From positions 660,600-724,599 of the forward strand of contig NZ_JYGE01000003.1 of the NCBI RefSeq assembly GCF_003012055.1: 64,000 nucleotides of DNA, given 5' to 3'. Below, one piece after another: positions 17,400 to 27,240 of the stretch (position 1 is the stretch's first letter; each line of letters opens with the position of its first letter). Source of the stretch: Peptostreptococcus russellii (lineage in GTDB: Bacteria; Bacillota; Clostridia; Peptostreptococcales; Peptostreptococcaceae). The notes under the pieces are model-generated. The model had not been told where the DNA came from. It searched no databases and saw nothing but the letters and a program-made list of their open reading frames with translations. Made by a program: the position numbers and the translations under genes.

Positions 17400-18695
17400 T
17401 TAGAATATTGTAGCTTTATCAACCTTAGTAGTTAATGCTTCCATAGCCTTATCTACTAGTGAATTTCTTAGATCTAGCTCTTTTTTACCCTTTTCTGGAT
17501 TACCTACAGGGTAAGGTATCGCTACTGTAGGTACTATTCTGTTTGCACCTACTGATTTAGATATCGTTACTATAGTAGCCATATGAACAATTGGGATACC
17601 AAATCTTTCTATTTCTTTTACTATCGTTGCACCGCAACGAGTACAAGTACCTCACGTAGATGTAAGTATGACTCCATCTACTCCCGCATCTTTTAATTCT
17701 TGACCCATTTCTTTACCGAATACTATTGAGTTTCCTATTGCTGTACCAGTTCCAGTAGTTGTATAGAAATAATCATACACCTTTCCGATTTTTCCTTCTT
17801 TTTCCAATAGTCTTAATGAATCTAGAGGCACAACTCTATCTGGATCTTCATTTGCATATACTGGGTCATATCCTCCATGTATTGTGCAATAATCTCCTTT
17901 TAATTCATCTATTGCTGATATATCGTATTTGCCCCATTTTTGAGCAGATGCTGACTGTATTCTATCTGGATTTCCCATAGGAACTATACCACCAGTAGTA
18001 ACAAGAGCTATGGTAGCTTTTGATAAATCCTTTATTTCTTCTGCTGCTTCAACAGTATCAAATACTGGCATTGGAAGCTCAGTCTTAAACTCTTCATTAT
18101 TAAGTCTCTTCATTAACATCTCTACAGCTCTTTGTGAACCTGTTTTTTCTGAGATAACTGTCAATCTCTTTCCTTGAGCAAAGTAATTATCTACATCAGG
18201 CTTTACTACTTCACCATTTAGTAATTTTTTTGTTATATCAGCCATTATTGGAAGTGCTTTTCTCATTTTTGCTGCAGAATCTCCAGTTTTAGCAACATAA
18301 GCAAGCTTCTTTGCTTCATCTAGACCTGGGTTTTCTTCATACATACCTGACACTACTGGTATATTAGCTTCTTTTGCAAAAAATTCTGCAACACCTTGAC
18401 ACGCCATTCCATATCTACCCGCATTAAATGCTGGTCCAGCTATTACTATGTCTGGCTTTATTTCTTCATTAACTTTTCTTAAAAATGCTATTGCTTCTTC
18501 TTTATTTTCATTAAAATAGTTATCTCCACATATAACTGTTGCTACAAGCTCTGCTGAGTCTCCTATTTTCTTTGCAAAGGCTTCTGAAGGACCTACTCCA
18601 CCTTCTTTTAAAATAGGAGCTATGCCTGCTTTCTCTTCTCCACCTATCTGCCCAAAGAATTGATTTAGATAGTATAAGATTTTCTTATCTGCCAT
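17400..18695 (-). CDS. Glycine/sarcosine/betaine reductase component B, selenoprotein subunit (GrdB/F/H type)
   Basis: This is one gene read through an in-frame UGA (17652-17654) as selenocysteine, giving 431 residues with Sec348 in the motif TSTUGTCTRCG (UxxCxxC, Cys351 and Cys354). A stop-only reading gives a false 347-residue product and a false 60-residue ORF downstream. The family binds the amine substrate with its pyruvoyl partner and passes a carboxymethyl group to selenoprotein A, using selenocysteine. The N-terminus (ILYYLNQFFGQIGGEEKAG) and the GPAFNAGRYG segment near 97-106 are typical. Just past the UGA lies a SECIS-like hairpin. It follows the pyruvoyl subunit gene by 12 bases. 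I cannot tell from sequence alone whether the substrate is glycine, sarcosine (GrdF) or betaine (GrdH); the pairing without other grd genes favours one of the latter two. Confidence 0.93.
17619..17643 (-). promoter_or_regulatory. SECIS-like hairpin for UGA recoding
   Basis: Read on the minus strand 12 bases after the UGA, TACT-CGTTGC-GGT-GCAACG-(AT)-AGTA folds with a six-base-pair upper stem (17634-17639 with 17625-17630), an apical GGU loop (17631-17633) and a lower stem broken by a two-base bulge. Bacterial SECIS elements have this position, a GU-containing loop and a bulge, and bind SelB. Confidence 0.75.
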
Positions 18696-18707
18696 TTTAA
18701 CTCCCCC

Positions 18708-19994
18708 TTAATATAATTCTACTGTTGCGTTATGTGTACCTATTTCTGATGTTGCACCAATAACTGCATTTAATTCACACTTCATTGTTCCGTCTTCTGG
18801 ATTATAAGCTCCTGCCCATCCACCAGCTATATTTGCTACTGCTTCTGGATCTCCAAGTATTCTATCAGCCTTTCCAAGCTCTACAACATGAGATACATTT
18901 CCTGTAGACACTACAGCTACAGCTTCTTTTGCTACGTCTGTTAAAGGTTGGCTCATTCCATCCCATCCAGAACACTCATCAGTAATTAAAACTGACTTTA
19001 TACCTTGTTTTTCGACTCTTGAACATATCATTACCAAATCTGAATCTGGATTTCCATATCCTTCTTCTGATATAATTACACCGTCTGCACCAAGCATTTT
19101 ACAAAGTTTTGCTGTATAATCACAAGATACAAACTTACCATCTAATGTTGTTTTTTCAGGCACTAAGACCACACCTAAGAAGTTTATTTCTTTTCCGTGT
19201 AGCTTATATAATTCTTTTATTACTGCATTATTTTGATGTTGATAAGTAGTTATTTTATCGCAAGCTGCAACACAGTTACCACTTATAACAGCACCATCCA
19301 ACTCTTCATTTGGGTGAAGAACTGTTGGAAGTATATGAGCAGAATCTACACCATATATATAACTTGCATGTAAAAGACCCTGAGATATTAACATTTCTAC
19401 ATAAACTACTTTTGGAAGATCAGGATATTTTTTAGTTTCAACATCATTTTCTCCCATTTCAAATATCTCTACATCTTTTGTTTCTACTTCTTTTCCTGCA
19501 AGACCTATTATTTCAGATGCTCTTAATCCGACTACTCTACAAGCTTCTTCATGTTCATGCGGATCTAAATCTTCTACTACGCTTATATCTACAACTATAT
19601 TGTTTGTTTTGGAAAATGGTGTCCACTTTGCACCTTCTCCCCACATATCTATAACTCCTTCTTGGAATCCTACGATATCACCAATTGTTACTATAGCAGC
19701 ACCGTCTAAAATATTTACAATTCCATCTCCTAGCTGAGCTACGTCAGAAGTTACACCTGCAAATCCTGCATTACCCTTAATTGTACATCTAGGCTGTATC
19801 ACATCTTTTACAGGTATGATTCTGGTTTTTTCACCAGGCTTTGCTAAATCAATTTTAATGTCTTTTACATTTGGAACCTTTTTTAGCTCCTCAATTATTT
19901 CTTCCTTGTTCAAGACCAAACTAGCATTGTCTACCTTTGTCTCATCTCCAAAACAAATGTCATTAATTGGAATTTTTCTAAGTTCTAATTTCAA
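18708..19994 (-). CDS. Glycine/sarcosine/betaine reductase component B, pyruvoyl proprotein (GrdE/G/I type)
   Basis: The proprotein of the substrate-binding subunit pair. Family members cleave themselves before a Cys, which becomes a pyruvoyl group that forms a Schiff base with the amine substrate. The site is visible as SGN-CVAACDK, with Cys241 when the protein starts at the TTG at 19994; that agrees with the family's position near 242. I choose that TTG (giving MKLELRKI, like other members) because GGGGTG stands eight bases upstream; a GTG three codons earlier overlaps the ribosome site. Length is 428 residues. It follows grdX by 19 bases and precedes the selenoprotein subunit by 12, so the three are one operon. 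Sarcosine or betaine specificity is likely but not decidable here. Confidence 0.92.
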   Translation of the reverse strand: MKLELRKIPINDICFGDETKVDNASLVLNKEEIIEELKKVPNVKDIKIDLAKPGEKTRIIPVKDVIQPRCTIKGNAGFAGVTSDVAQLGDGIVNILDGAAIVTIGDIVGFQEGVIDMWGEGAKWTPFSKTNNIVVDISVVEDLDPHEHEEACRVVGLRASEIIGLAGKEVETKDVEIFEMGENDVETKKYPDLPKVVYVEMLISQGLLHASYIYGVDSAHILPTVLHPNEELDGAVISGNCVAACDKITTYQHQNNAVIKELYKLHGKEINFLGVVLVPEKTTLDGKFVSCDYTAKLCKMLGADGVIISEEGYGNPDSDLVMICSRVEKQGIKSVLITDECSGWDGMSQPLTDVAKEAVAVVSTGNVSHVVELGKADRILGDPEAVANIAGGWAGAYNPEDGTMKCELNAVIGATSEIGTHNATVELY

Positions 19995-20013
19995 TTCTGT
20001 CACCCCTTATAAT

Positions 20014-20475
20014 TTATATAATATTTTTTATGAAAGCTTTTTCCTGAATTGCCGATACAATTAAATCATAATCTACAAGTTGATAGTCCTTTATATTTTT
20101 CCTATCTACTTCTCTTTGTCCCATAGTTATACGGTATTTTTCTATACCCTTTTCAATTATTTCAATAGATAACTCATCTATTGATTCTAATTTGGGTGAA
20201 ATCAATATTGATCTAACTGGGGAATAAATCATACGTATGCTTGCAGCCAATGGATAGGATATTATTTTATGCCCATTTTCTATGAATTCTCTAGTTGTAT
20301 TTAAGACATCTATGAATTCTCCATCTACTTTTATAGCATTTTCAAATTTTTCTAAAACTTTTTGATTGTTGCTTATTACTATGTACTCATTAGAATTTAA
20401 TTTTGATTCTAGATTTTCATACATTGACAATGTATAATTTTTATTTATTAGATTTTTCTTTTCAATCATTTCCAA
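20014..20475 (-). CDS. grdX: GrdX family protein
   Basis: A 153-residue soluble protein of the GrdX family, which is encoded at the head of glycine, sarcosine and betaine reductase operons and has no established biochemical role. Recognisable features are the YIVISNNQKV segment near residues 32-41, the TTREFIENGHKIISYPLAASIR block in the middle, and SPVRSILISP. The start is TTG with AGGGGTG eight bases upstream, the same style of site as the next gene. It is the first gene of the three-gene reductase operon. Confidence 0.85.
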   Translation of the reverse strand: MEMIEKKNLINKNYTLSMYENLESKLNSNEYIVISNNQKVLEKFENAIKVDGEFIDVLNTTREFIENGHKIISYPLAASIRMIYSPVRSILISPKLESIDELSIEIIEKGIEKYRITMGQREVDRKNIKDYQLVDYDLIVSAIQEKAFIKNII

Positions 20476-21091
20476 TTATTATCACCCCTAACTTTTAAAA
20501 TAACACTGCTATTGATTAGTTTTTAACTATCTTTTCTAAAAAATTTTAATTAAGAAAGTATAATTACACTATAAATAATATTAAATATTGTAAAATGCAT
20601 TTTTTACCTTATTAAATTTCAGTATTTTATATTTATTTGTTTCATTAATCTTGTTACACTGATTATAACTAATTAATAAATAGTATAAAAGTTATTAATA
20701 CAACACTTTTTAGAATAATCTAAAAAATACAAACATTTATCTTGTAGAAAAACTTATACTCCTTGAAAATGCTTATGTTAAGCTTATTACTTGTTTTTTA
20801 TAAAAAGACAATTATTTTTTTATATATTCAATATAGATAATATATATTATTGAATGCATTTGATTATTAAATAGCTATTTGAATAGACTATTTTGATCTA
20901 TTTTATAATTTAAAAACTCTATAAAAATATTAAATTAGAGGCTAAATATTATTTATACATCAAAAAAGGCCAAGACTAAACTAATGCTTTTGTCTTGACC
21001 TAATATATTCATATATTTTAATTATTTATATTCTTGTAATTTAAAATAAAATTTTTATAAATTTTTGATTATTATTACTTTTATAGCGAAT
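20476..21091. other. Gene-free region upstream of the reductase operon
   Basis: AT-rich with no gene. It should hold the grdX promoter, but I cannot place a convincing -35/-10 pair, and I see no glycine riboswitch. The only clear element is the terminator of the upstream Gate-domain gene at 20961-21001. Confidence 0.5.
20961..21001 (-). terminator. Terminator of the second Gate-domain gene
   Basis: Stem GGCCAAGAC (20968-20976) / GTCTTGACC (20992-21000) with a minus-strand TTTTTTG tail. Confidence 0.85.
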
Positions 21092-22255
21092 TTAAACGAT
21101 TATCATAAATATAAAGTGTGCTGCTATACCTGCCACTAGACCACCTATAGTATGAGATAAAATAGCCTTACTTGCTAAAGGTCTTGAATCTAGTGCATCC
21201 ATCATACCTATATGAGTACTTAAGTAACCTGACCAGCACATACCCATCGCAGTAAATACTGCTATGTCATTTGGAGTAGCGACACCAGTTTTGATAAACT
21301 CTGGTACTAGTGACATTGCAGCTCCAACTGCTCCTAGAGATGTTACTGGGAACGCTATTGCTTCTGGCGATTGGAAACCAAATAGTGGTTCAATTATAAA
21401 TGCTATTTTCTGTCCTAAATAAGGAAGTAGCTTTACACCTTCATAAGCAGCTCCTGTATAACTTCCATCTGGTGATGGCCCGAATGTAAGCATCATAACT
21501 AATGTACAAACAATCAGCACCCCTGGGATGATATCCATACCCATTTCTACACCTGTTTTTCCACCTTCTAGCATTGCATCTAGAATTCTCTGGAATAAAT
21601 TACCATCTCTTACAAATCTTACTTCACCTGAAATAGAGTTTTCAGAATCATTATCCTCAACTATTACAGAATATGGTTCTTCTGCCTCAGAACCGTAATA
21701 TTTTTTTGTTTGCTTTGTCATTAATCTTACACTTATTACACTACCTATTATAGCTCCTAGATTACCAATTAAAGCTGGTGCTATATATTCTTTTCCTTGT
21801 GCTATCATAAATGTAGTTAATATTAATCCCATACCAAAAGATGTTCCTAGATTGCATAGTGCTGGAACCTGATATTTTTTAAAATACTGAGTGAACGTTT
21901 TATCTTTAGCAAAAGATATGATCGCTGGATTATCTGATAGATAAGTAGCTATTACTCCTGTTATACTTGCTCCTGGTAGTCCATACATTGGTTTCATAAG
22001 AGGGGCAAATATCTTGTTTATCAAAGCTATTGCTCCGAACTCTGACAACAACCCACTTATTGCACCTGCTAAAACAGCCATCGCCATGATTAGAAATACT
22101 GTTTGTAACAATAAATCATGTGCAGTGGCCATCATAGTCTTAAACATTAGTCCTACACCCATTATGTGCCCTACCCAAGCAAAACCTCCTATAAATATAA
22201 ATAGGAATATAAATGTTTCAAGGGATATGGCTTTTACTTTCTTACGCCCTTCCAT
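21092..22255 (-). CDS. Gate-domain (nucleoside-recognition) membrane protein, copy 2
   Basis: A 387-residue membrane protein with about ten helices belonging to the nucleoside-recognition/Gate-domain group of putative transporters. Two Gate-like halves are visible: the first around GLPGASITGVIATYLSDNPAIISFAKD (residues ~92-118), the second around GMDIIPGVLIVCTLVMMLTFG and AFPVTSLGAVGAAMSL. Between them lies a charged loop (~195-215) that differs most from copy 1. The natural substrate is not known. It is a close paralogue of the gene at 22916-24082, 660 bases upstream, in the same direction; each has its own terminator, so they look separately transcribed. It lies upstream of the reductase operon, but a working link is speculation. 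Confidence 0.75.
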   Translation of the reverse strand: MEGRKKVKAISLETFIFLFIFIGGFAWVGHIMGVGLMFKTMMATAHDLLLQTVFLIMAMAVLAGAISGLLSEFGAIALINKIFAPLMKPMYGLPGASITGVIATYLSDNPAIISFAKDKTFTQYFKKYQVPALCNLGTSFGMGLILTTFMIAQGKEYIAPALIGNLGAIIGSVISVRLMTKQTKKYYGSEAEEPYSVIVEDNDSENSISGEVRFVRDGNLFQRILDAMLEGGKTGVEMGMDIIPGVLIVCTLVMMLTFGPSPDGSYTGAAYEGVKLLPYLGQKIAFIIEPLFGFQSPEAIAFPVTSLGAVGAAMSLVPEFIKTGVATPNDIAVFTAMGMCWSGYLSTHIGMMDALDSRPLASKAILSHTIGGLVAGIAAHFIFMIIV

Positions 22256-22915
22256 ATAGTATTACCTTCCTTTCAAATAATGTTTAGTCACTTTAAAAGT
22301 TTAATATAATAATAACTAAACAAGGTCTTTTTTATTTATTATATATGTTATTTATATTTTTTTCAACTTTAATTTATTTTATTTAGTGTTTTACAGAATA
22401 CATTCATTATTCTAAATAGTCCTTAAATACTGACTTCTGAAATTTTCATATATTTTTGTTTCAATTATTTTAATCTTTAGTGAAATGGTTAGAAAGCTTA
22501 TATTATTCTCTATATCTAGCCTAAAGAAAGTATAAGCATTTTATTTTTGATTTTTTTTATTCATTTTTTAGTCTTTTTGATACTTGTTATTCATTTGAGT
22601 GACTTTTCAATAAATTATATTAAAATATAATTTATTAATATTTTTTTTGAAAAATTACTTTTTTATTTATTTTACAATCCATTTTCTAGTATAATACTTT
22701 TCTAATTTTTTTTCAATAAAAAAATCAAGGTAATCGAAAATAATTCAATTACCTTGATAAAAACAGTTCAATATTTATCTAATCTAAATAATATTATAAA
22801 TAAATTTAGATACTTAAGATACTATAATCAAATAAAAATTGTTTTTAGATACTCAAAATTTTATTTCATTATATATTATGTATTTTTCAAAAATTTTATT
22901 TTTTTAAATGGAACA
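22256..22915. other. Gene-free region between the two Gate-domain paralogues
   Basis: AT-rich, with the terminator of the upstream copy at 22717-22758. A short 61-codon open frame at 22754-22939 is biased to A/T codons, has no ribosome site and is taken as chance. No repeat marks the duplication boundary. Confidence 0.5.
22717..22758 (-). terminator. Terminator of the first Gate-domain gene
   Basis: Perfect 11-base stem ATCAAGGTAAT (22724-22734) / ATTACCTTGAT (22748-22758), followed on the minus strand by TTTTTTATTG. It lies about 160 bases after the stop codon. Confidence 0.85.
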
Positions 22916-24082
22916 TCAATGTACTATCAGCATAAATAAGAAATGTGCTGCTATACCTGCCACTAGACCACCTATAGTATGAGATAAAATAGCCTTACTT
23001 GCTAAAGGTCTTGAATCTAGTGCATCCATCATACCTATATGAGTACTTAAGTAACCTGACCAGCACATACCCATTGCAGTAAATACCGCTATATCATTTG
23101 GTGTTATAACTCCAGTCTTTATAAATTCTGGAACTAATGACATTGCAGCTCCAACTGCTCCTAGAGATGTTACTGGGAACGCTATTGCTTCTGGTGATTG
23201 GAAACCAAATAGTGGTTCAATTATAAATGAAATCTTCTGTCCTAAGTAAGGTAATAATTTTACACCTTCATAGGCAGCTCCTGTATAACTTCCATCGGCT
23301 GATGGTCCGAATGTAAGCATCATTACTATCGTACACACTATCAATACGCCTGGTATTATGTCCATTCCCATCTCTACGCCGTTCTTACCGCCTTCTAACA
23401 TTGCGTCTAATATTCTTTGGAATAAGTTTCCTTCTCTTACAAGTCTAACTTCTCCCTCGATTACTCCATCATCTCCATCTTCATCGCCTATAGCTGCAAA
23501 AGGTTCATCTGCTTCTACTCCGTAATATTTTCTAGTCTGCTTAGTCATTAATCTTACACTAATCACACTACCTATTACAGCTCCTAAATTACCTATTAAA
23601 GCAGGTGCTATATACTCTTTCCCTTGCGCTATCATAAATGTAGTTAATATTAATCCCATACCATATGATGTACCAAGGTTACACAGTGCTGGAACTTGAT
23701 ACTTTTTGAAATACTGTGTAAATGTTTTATCCTTTGCAAAAGGTATAATTGCTGGATTATCTGATAGATAAGTTGCTATTACTCCTGTTATACTTGCTCC
23801 AGGTAGTCCATACAATGGCTTCATAAGTGGAGCAAATATCTTATTGATTAGTGCTATTGCACCAAACTCTGATAATAAACCACTAATTGCTCCTGCTAAA
23901 ACAGCCATTGCCATTATTAGAAATACTGTTTGTAACAGTAGATCGTGCGCGGTGGCCATCATGGTCTTGAACATTAATCCAACACCCATTATATGACCTA
24001 CCCAAGCAAATCCACCAATGAAAATAAATAAGAAAACGAAAGTTTCAAGAGATATCGCCTTTACTTTTTTTCGTCCGTCCAT
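22916..24082 (-). CDS. Gate-domain (nucleoside-recognition) membrane protein, copy 1
   Basis: The 388-residue paralogue of the protein at 21092-22255, nearly identical in its helices and differing mainly in the charged central loop (here KYYGVEADEPFAAIGDEDGDD) and a few conservative changes. The two nucleotide sequences show many silent differences over most of their length, but the last 130 bases are identical, which points to gene conversion. The start is an ATG with AAGGAAGGT nine bases upstream, as in copy 2. The substrate is unknown. Confidence 0.75.
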   Translation of the reverse strand: MDGRKKVKAISLETFVFLFIFIGGFAWVGHIMGVGLMFKTMMATAHDLLLQTVFLIMAMAVLAGAISGLLSEFGAIALINKIFAPLMKPLYGLPGASITGVIATYLSDNPAIIPFAKDKTFTQYFKKYQVPALCNLGTSYGMGLILTTFMIAQGKEYIAPALIGNLGAVIGSVISVRLMTKQTRKYYGVEADEPFAAIGDEDGDDGVIEGEVRLVREGNLFQRILDAMLEGGKNGVEMGMDIIPGVLIVCTIVMMLTFGPSADGSYTGAAYEGVKLLPYLGQKISFIIEPLFGFQSPEAIAFPVTSLGAVGAAMSLVPEFIKTGVITPNDIAVFTAMGMCWSGYLSTHIGMMDALDSRPLASKAILSHTIGGLVAGIAAHFLFMLIVH

Positions 24083-24523
24083 AAATAATTACCTTCCTTC
24101 CAAGCTTTTGCTTTTTATATTTTCAAAATATTGAAACCCTTTTGTATATTATAACTTTTCTAAATATTTTTTTCAACTTTATTTTGTTCTCAATATGTTT
24201 TTTTGAAAAATACAAATTAGAGAAAAAGAATATTTCTCTTTTAATTAATAAATATATGTTTAAAAAAACGTTTATTTTTCGCATTATAAAAGCTATTTAG
24301 TTCAAAATACTAAAAAAAGTGTGTATTAATTATATTATTTTATCATTAGTATAGAAAATCATTAAATAATATAGTATAAGAGCAGTTTAGTAAAAAATAT
24401 TTAGTATTTTTATTTTTTATAAATATTTATGATAACATTTTCTTTTTTTACTTTAAATTATTTTTTTGCAAAAAATACACCTTTAAGCTATGCTTAAAGG
24501 TGTATTATAAGTTTTAAATTAAT
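24083..24523. other. Gene-free region between ppdK and the Gate-domain gene
   Basis: AT-rich, holding the ppdK terminator at its left edge. I see no gene or other structure. Confidence 0.5.
24469..24506 (-). terminator. Terminator of the ccpN-pdrp-ppdK operon
   Basis: Perfect 14-base stem ATACACCTTTAAGC (24475-24488) / its complement (24492-24505) with a three-base loop and a minus-strand TTTTTTG tail. Confidence 0.9.
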
Positions 24524-27169
24524 TTATTTATCTCTATGTATATCGCCCTTATGTGCCTTTATAGTAGCCTGTGCTGCTGCTAACTTAGCAATTGGAACTC
24601 TAAATGGTGAACAAGATACATAGTTTAATCCCTGTCTATAGCAGAATTCTACTGAAGAAGGCTCTCCACCATGCTCTCCACATATACCAAGCTTAAGTTC
24701 AGGCTTTTGACCTCTACCTAGCTTAACTGCCATTTCTACGAACTTACCAATACCATCTTGGTCTAGAACCTGGAATGGGTCCTTTTCTAGTATTCCCTTG
24801 TCTACATATTCATCAAGGAACTTACCAGCATCATCTCTTGAATATCCGAATCCCATCTGAGTAAGGTCATTTGTACCGAAACTGAAGAAGTCAGCTACTT
24901 CTGCTATTTCATCAGCAGTTATACAAGCTCTAGGTATTTCTATCATTGTACCTACAGTATAGTCAAACTTAACTCCAGCCTTTTCCATTTCATCATTTAC
25001 AGCTTCTTCTATAATTGGTCTTAGCATCTTAAGTTCATTTGCTGTACCTATTAGAGGAACCATTATTTCAGGCTTAACAGCTATACCTTCTTTAACAGCT
25101 AGTATAGCACCTTGTGCTATTGCTCTAGACTGCATTTCACATATTTCTGGATATGTTACTGCTAATCTACAACCTCTGTGTCCTAACATTGGATTGAATT
25201 CTTCTAGGTCAACAACTCTCTTTTTAAGATCAGATGGCTTAATGTTCATCTGCTTAGCAAGTGCGTTGATTGAAGGTTCGTCATGAGGTAAGAATTCATG
25301 TAGTGGTGGATCTAGAAGTCTTATGTTGGCTGGCATTCCGTTCATTGCCTTGAATATACCATAGAAGTCATCTCTCTGGTATGGTAGAAGCTTATCAAGG
25401 GCTGCTACTCTATCTTCTAATTCCTCTGCTAGTATCATTTTTCTAACAGCTGGTATTCTTTCTTCATCAAAGAACATATGCTCAGTTCTGCATAGCCCTA
25501 TACCTTCTGCACCAAACTCAATAGCCTTCTTTGCATCTCTTGGGTTATCTGCATTAGTTCTTACTAACATGTCTCTAGCTTCATCTACCCATGACATGAA
25601 TACTGCAAAGTTTCCATGAACTTCTACACTAGTCATTTCTACAGATCCTATGTATACTCTACCTGAAGAACCATCTATTGATAGGTACTGTCCTTCTTTT
25701 ATTACTCTATCTCCAACTCTTATTTCTCTAGCTGCTTCATCAACTCTTAATTGTCCGCATCCTGCAACACAACACTTACCCATACCTCTTGCAACAACTG
25801 CTGCATGAGAAGTCATACCACCTCTTGCAGTAAGTATACCTTCAGCGCTTATCATACCTTCGATATCTTCTGGAGAAGTTTCCTGTCTAACAAGTAAAAC
25901 TTTTTCACCTTCCTTAGCATGTGCTACTGCATCTTCTGCATGGAAGTATACCTTACCTACTGCTGCACCTGGAGATGCTGGAAGACCCTTTGCTACTTCT
26001 TCTGCCTCCTTTAATGCATTAGGAGCAAATGTTGGATGTAGAAGCTGATCTAACTGATTAGGTTCTATTCTCATTATTGCTTCTTCTTTACTGATAACAC
26101 CTGCATTTACTAAATCAACTACAACGTTTATAGCAGCCTTAGCAGTTCTCTTACCACTTCTTGTTTGTAGTATGTATAATTTTCCTTTTTCTATTGTAAA
26201 CTCAATATCTTGCATATCTTTGTAGTGAGCTTCCAAAGTATGTGTAGCCTTTACAAATTCATCATATATTTCTGGCATATCATTCTTTAGTGTATCAATG
26301 CTTTGAGGTGTTCTTATACCTGCAACAACGTCTTCACCCTGAGCATTTATTAGGTATTCACCGAATAACTTATTTTCTCCAGTTGAAGGATTTCTTGTAA
26401 ATGCAACACCTGTACCACTATCGTCACCCATATTACCAAATACCATTGACTGTATATTTACTGCAGTACCTAGGTTATTATCTATATCATTTAACTTTCT
26501 GTAAACGATTGCTCTTGGATTATTCCAAGATCTAAATACAGCTTCTATAGATAGCATTAACTGCTTCTTTGGTTCCTGTGGGAAGTCATCTCCAACTTCC
26601 TTTTTGTATATAAGCTTAAATTCTTCTACTATTTCCTTTAAATCTTCAGTAGTTAATTGAGTATCATCAGTATATCCTTTTTCTTGTTTTCTTTTTTCTA
26701 AAACATTTTCAAACTTGTACTTTGGAACTTCCATAGCAACGTCTGAGAACATCTGTATAAATCTTCTATAACTGTCATAAGAGAATCTTTCATTTTTAGT
26801 TGAATCTATTAATCCCTTAACACTTATATCATTTAATCCCAAGTTTAATATTGTATCCATCATACCTGGCATTGAGAATACTGCACCAGATCTTACTGAT
26901 ACTAAAAGTGGGTTCTTTTCACATCCTAGTGTCTTTCCTTGCTCTTTTTCAAGCTGAGCTAACTTATCATCAATTTGATCTAAGACTTCTTGTCTTATCT
27001 TTAGATCATTGTCATAGTAATCATTACAAGCTTCTGTAGTGATTGTGAATCCCTGAGGAACAGTTAAACCAATGTTAGTCATTTCTGCTAAGTTTGCTCC
27101 CTTACCACCTAGCAAAGATCTCATTTCTTTATTTCCTTCGTTAAAACTGTAAACAAATTTAGTACTCAT
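24524..27169 (-). CDS. ppdK: Pyruvate, phosphate dikinase
   Basis: Interconverts pyruvate, ATP and Pi with PEP, AMP and PPi. The 881 residues carry the three expected parts: an N-terminal ATP-grasp domain (GGKGANLAEM at 17-26, SVRSGA near 91), the phosphohistidine domain (LTARGGMTSHAAVVARG, catalytic His near 455 with the regulatory Thr two residues before it) and the C-terminal PEP/pyruvate barrel (GAEGIGLCRTEHMFF, GTNDLTQMGFGYSRDD, GICGEHGGEP). The start has AGGAGGAA. It is third in an operon with a CcpN-type regulator and the PPDK regulatory protein, whose product acts on that Thr; the 114-base gap before it holds a G8 hairpin. In fermenting clostridia PPDK can run either way, for gluconeogenesis or PPi-linked glycolysis. 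Confidence 0.97.
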   Translation of the reverse strand: MSTKFVYSFNEGNKEMRSLLGGKGANLAEMTNIGLTVPQGFTITTEACNDYYDNDLKIRQEVLDQIDDKLAQLEKEQGKTLGCEKNPLLVSVRSGAVFSMPGMMDTILNLGLNDISVKGLIDSTKNERFSYDSYRRFIQMFSDVAMEVPKYKFENVLEKRKQEKGYTDDTQLTTEDLKEIVEEFKLIYKKEVGDDFPQEPKKQLMLSIEAVFRSWNNPRAIVYRKLNDIDNNLGTAVNIQSMVFGNMGDDSGTGVAFTRNPSTGENKLFGEYLINAQGEDVVAGIRTPQSIDTLKNDMPEIYDEFVKATHTLEAHYKDMQDIEFTIEKGKLYILQTRSGKRTAKAAINVVVDLVNAGVISKEEAIMRIEPNQLDQLLHPTFAPNALKEAEEVAKGLPASPGAAVGKVYFHAEDAVAHAKEGEKVLLVRQETSPEDIEGMISAEGILTARGGMTSHAAVVARGMGKCCVAGCGQLRVDEAAREIRVGDRVIKEGQYLSIDGSSGRVYIGSVEMTSVEVHGNFAVFMSWVDEARDMLVRTNADNPRDAKKAIEFGAEGIGLCRTEHMFFDEERIPAVRKMILAEELEDRVAALDKLLPYQRDDFYGIFKAMNGMPANIRLLDPPLHEFLPHDEPSINALAKQMNIKPSDLKKRVVDLEEFNPMLGHRGCRLAVTYPEICEMQSRAIAQGAILAVKEGIAVKPEIMVPLIGTANELKMLRPIIEEAVNDEMEKAGVKFDYTVGTMIEIPRACITADEIAEVADFFSFGTNDLTQMGFGYSRDDAGKFLDEYVDKGILEKDPFQVLDQDGIGKFVEMAVKLGRGQKPELKLGICGEHGGEPSSVEFCYRQGLNYVSCSPFRVPIAKLAAAQATIKAHKGDIHRDK

Positions 27170-27240
27170 AGCTTCCTCCTAAAATAAACTCGTTATTAGC
27201 CAATAATTAATCTATATTTAAAAGTTTCTAGAGAGTTGTC

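Noticed and set aside
17400..17582. A separate 60-codon gene after the reductase subunit
   Set aside because: It is the C-terminal part of the selenoprotein, in the same frame past the UGA; its apparent ATG has no ribosome site.
20476..21091. Glycine riboswitch or SECIS-independent regulatory RNA before grdX
   Set aside because: No GC-rich conserved core or suitable helices were seen in this AT-rich stretch.
22754..22939. A 61-codon gene between the Gate-domain paralogues
   Set aside because: Composed of A/T-rich codons, no ribosome site, begins inside a terminator and runs into the end of a real gene on the other strand.
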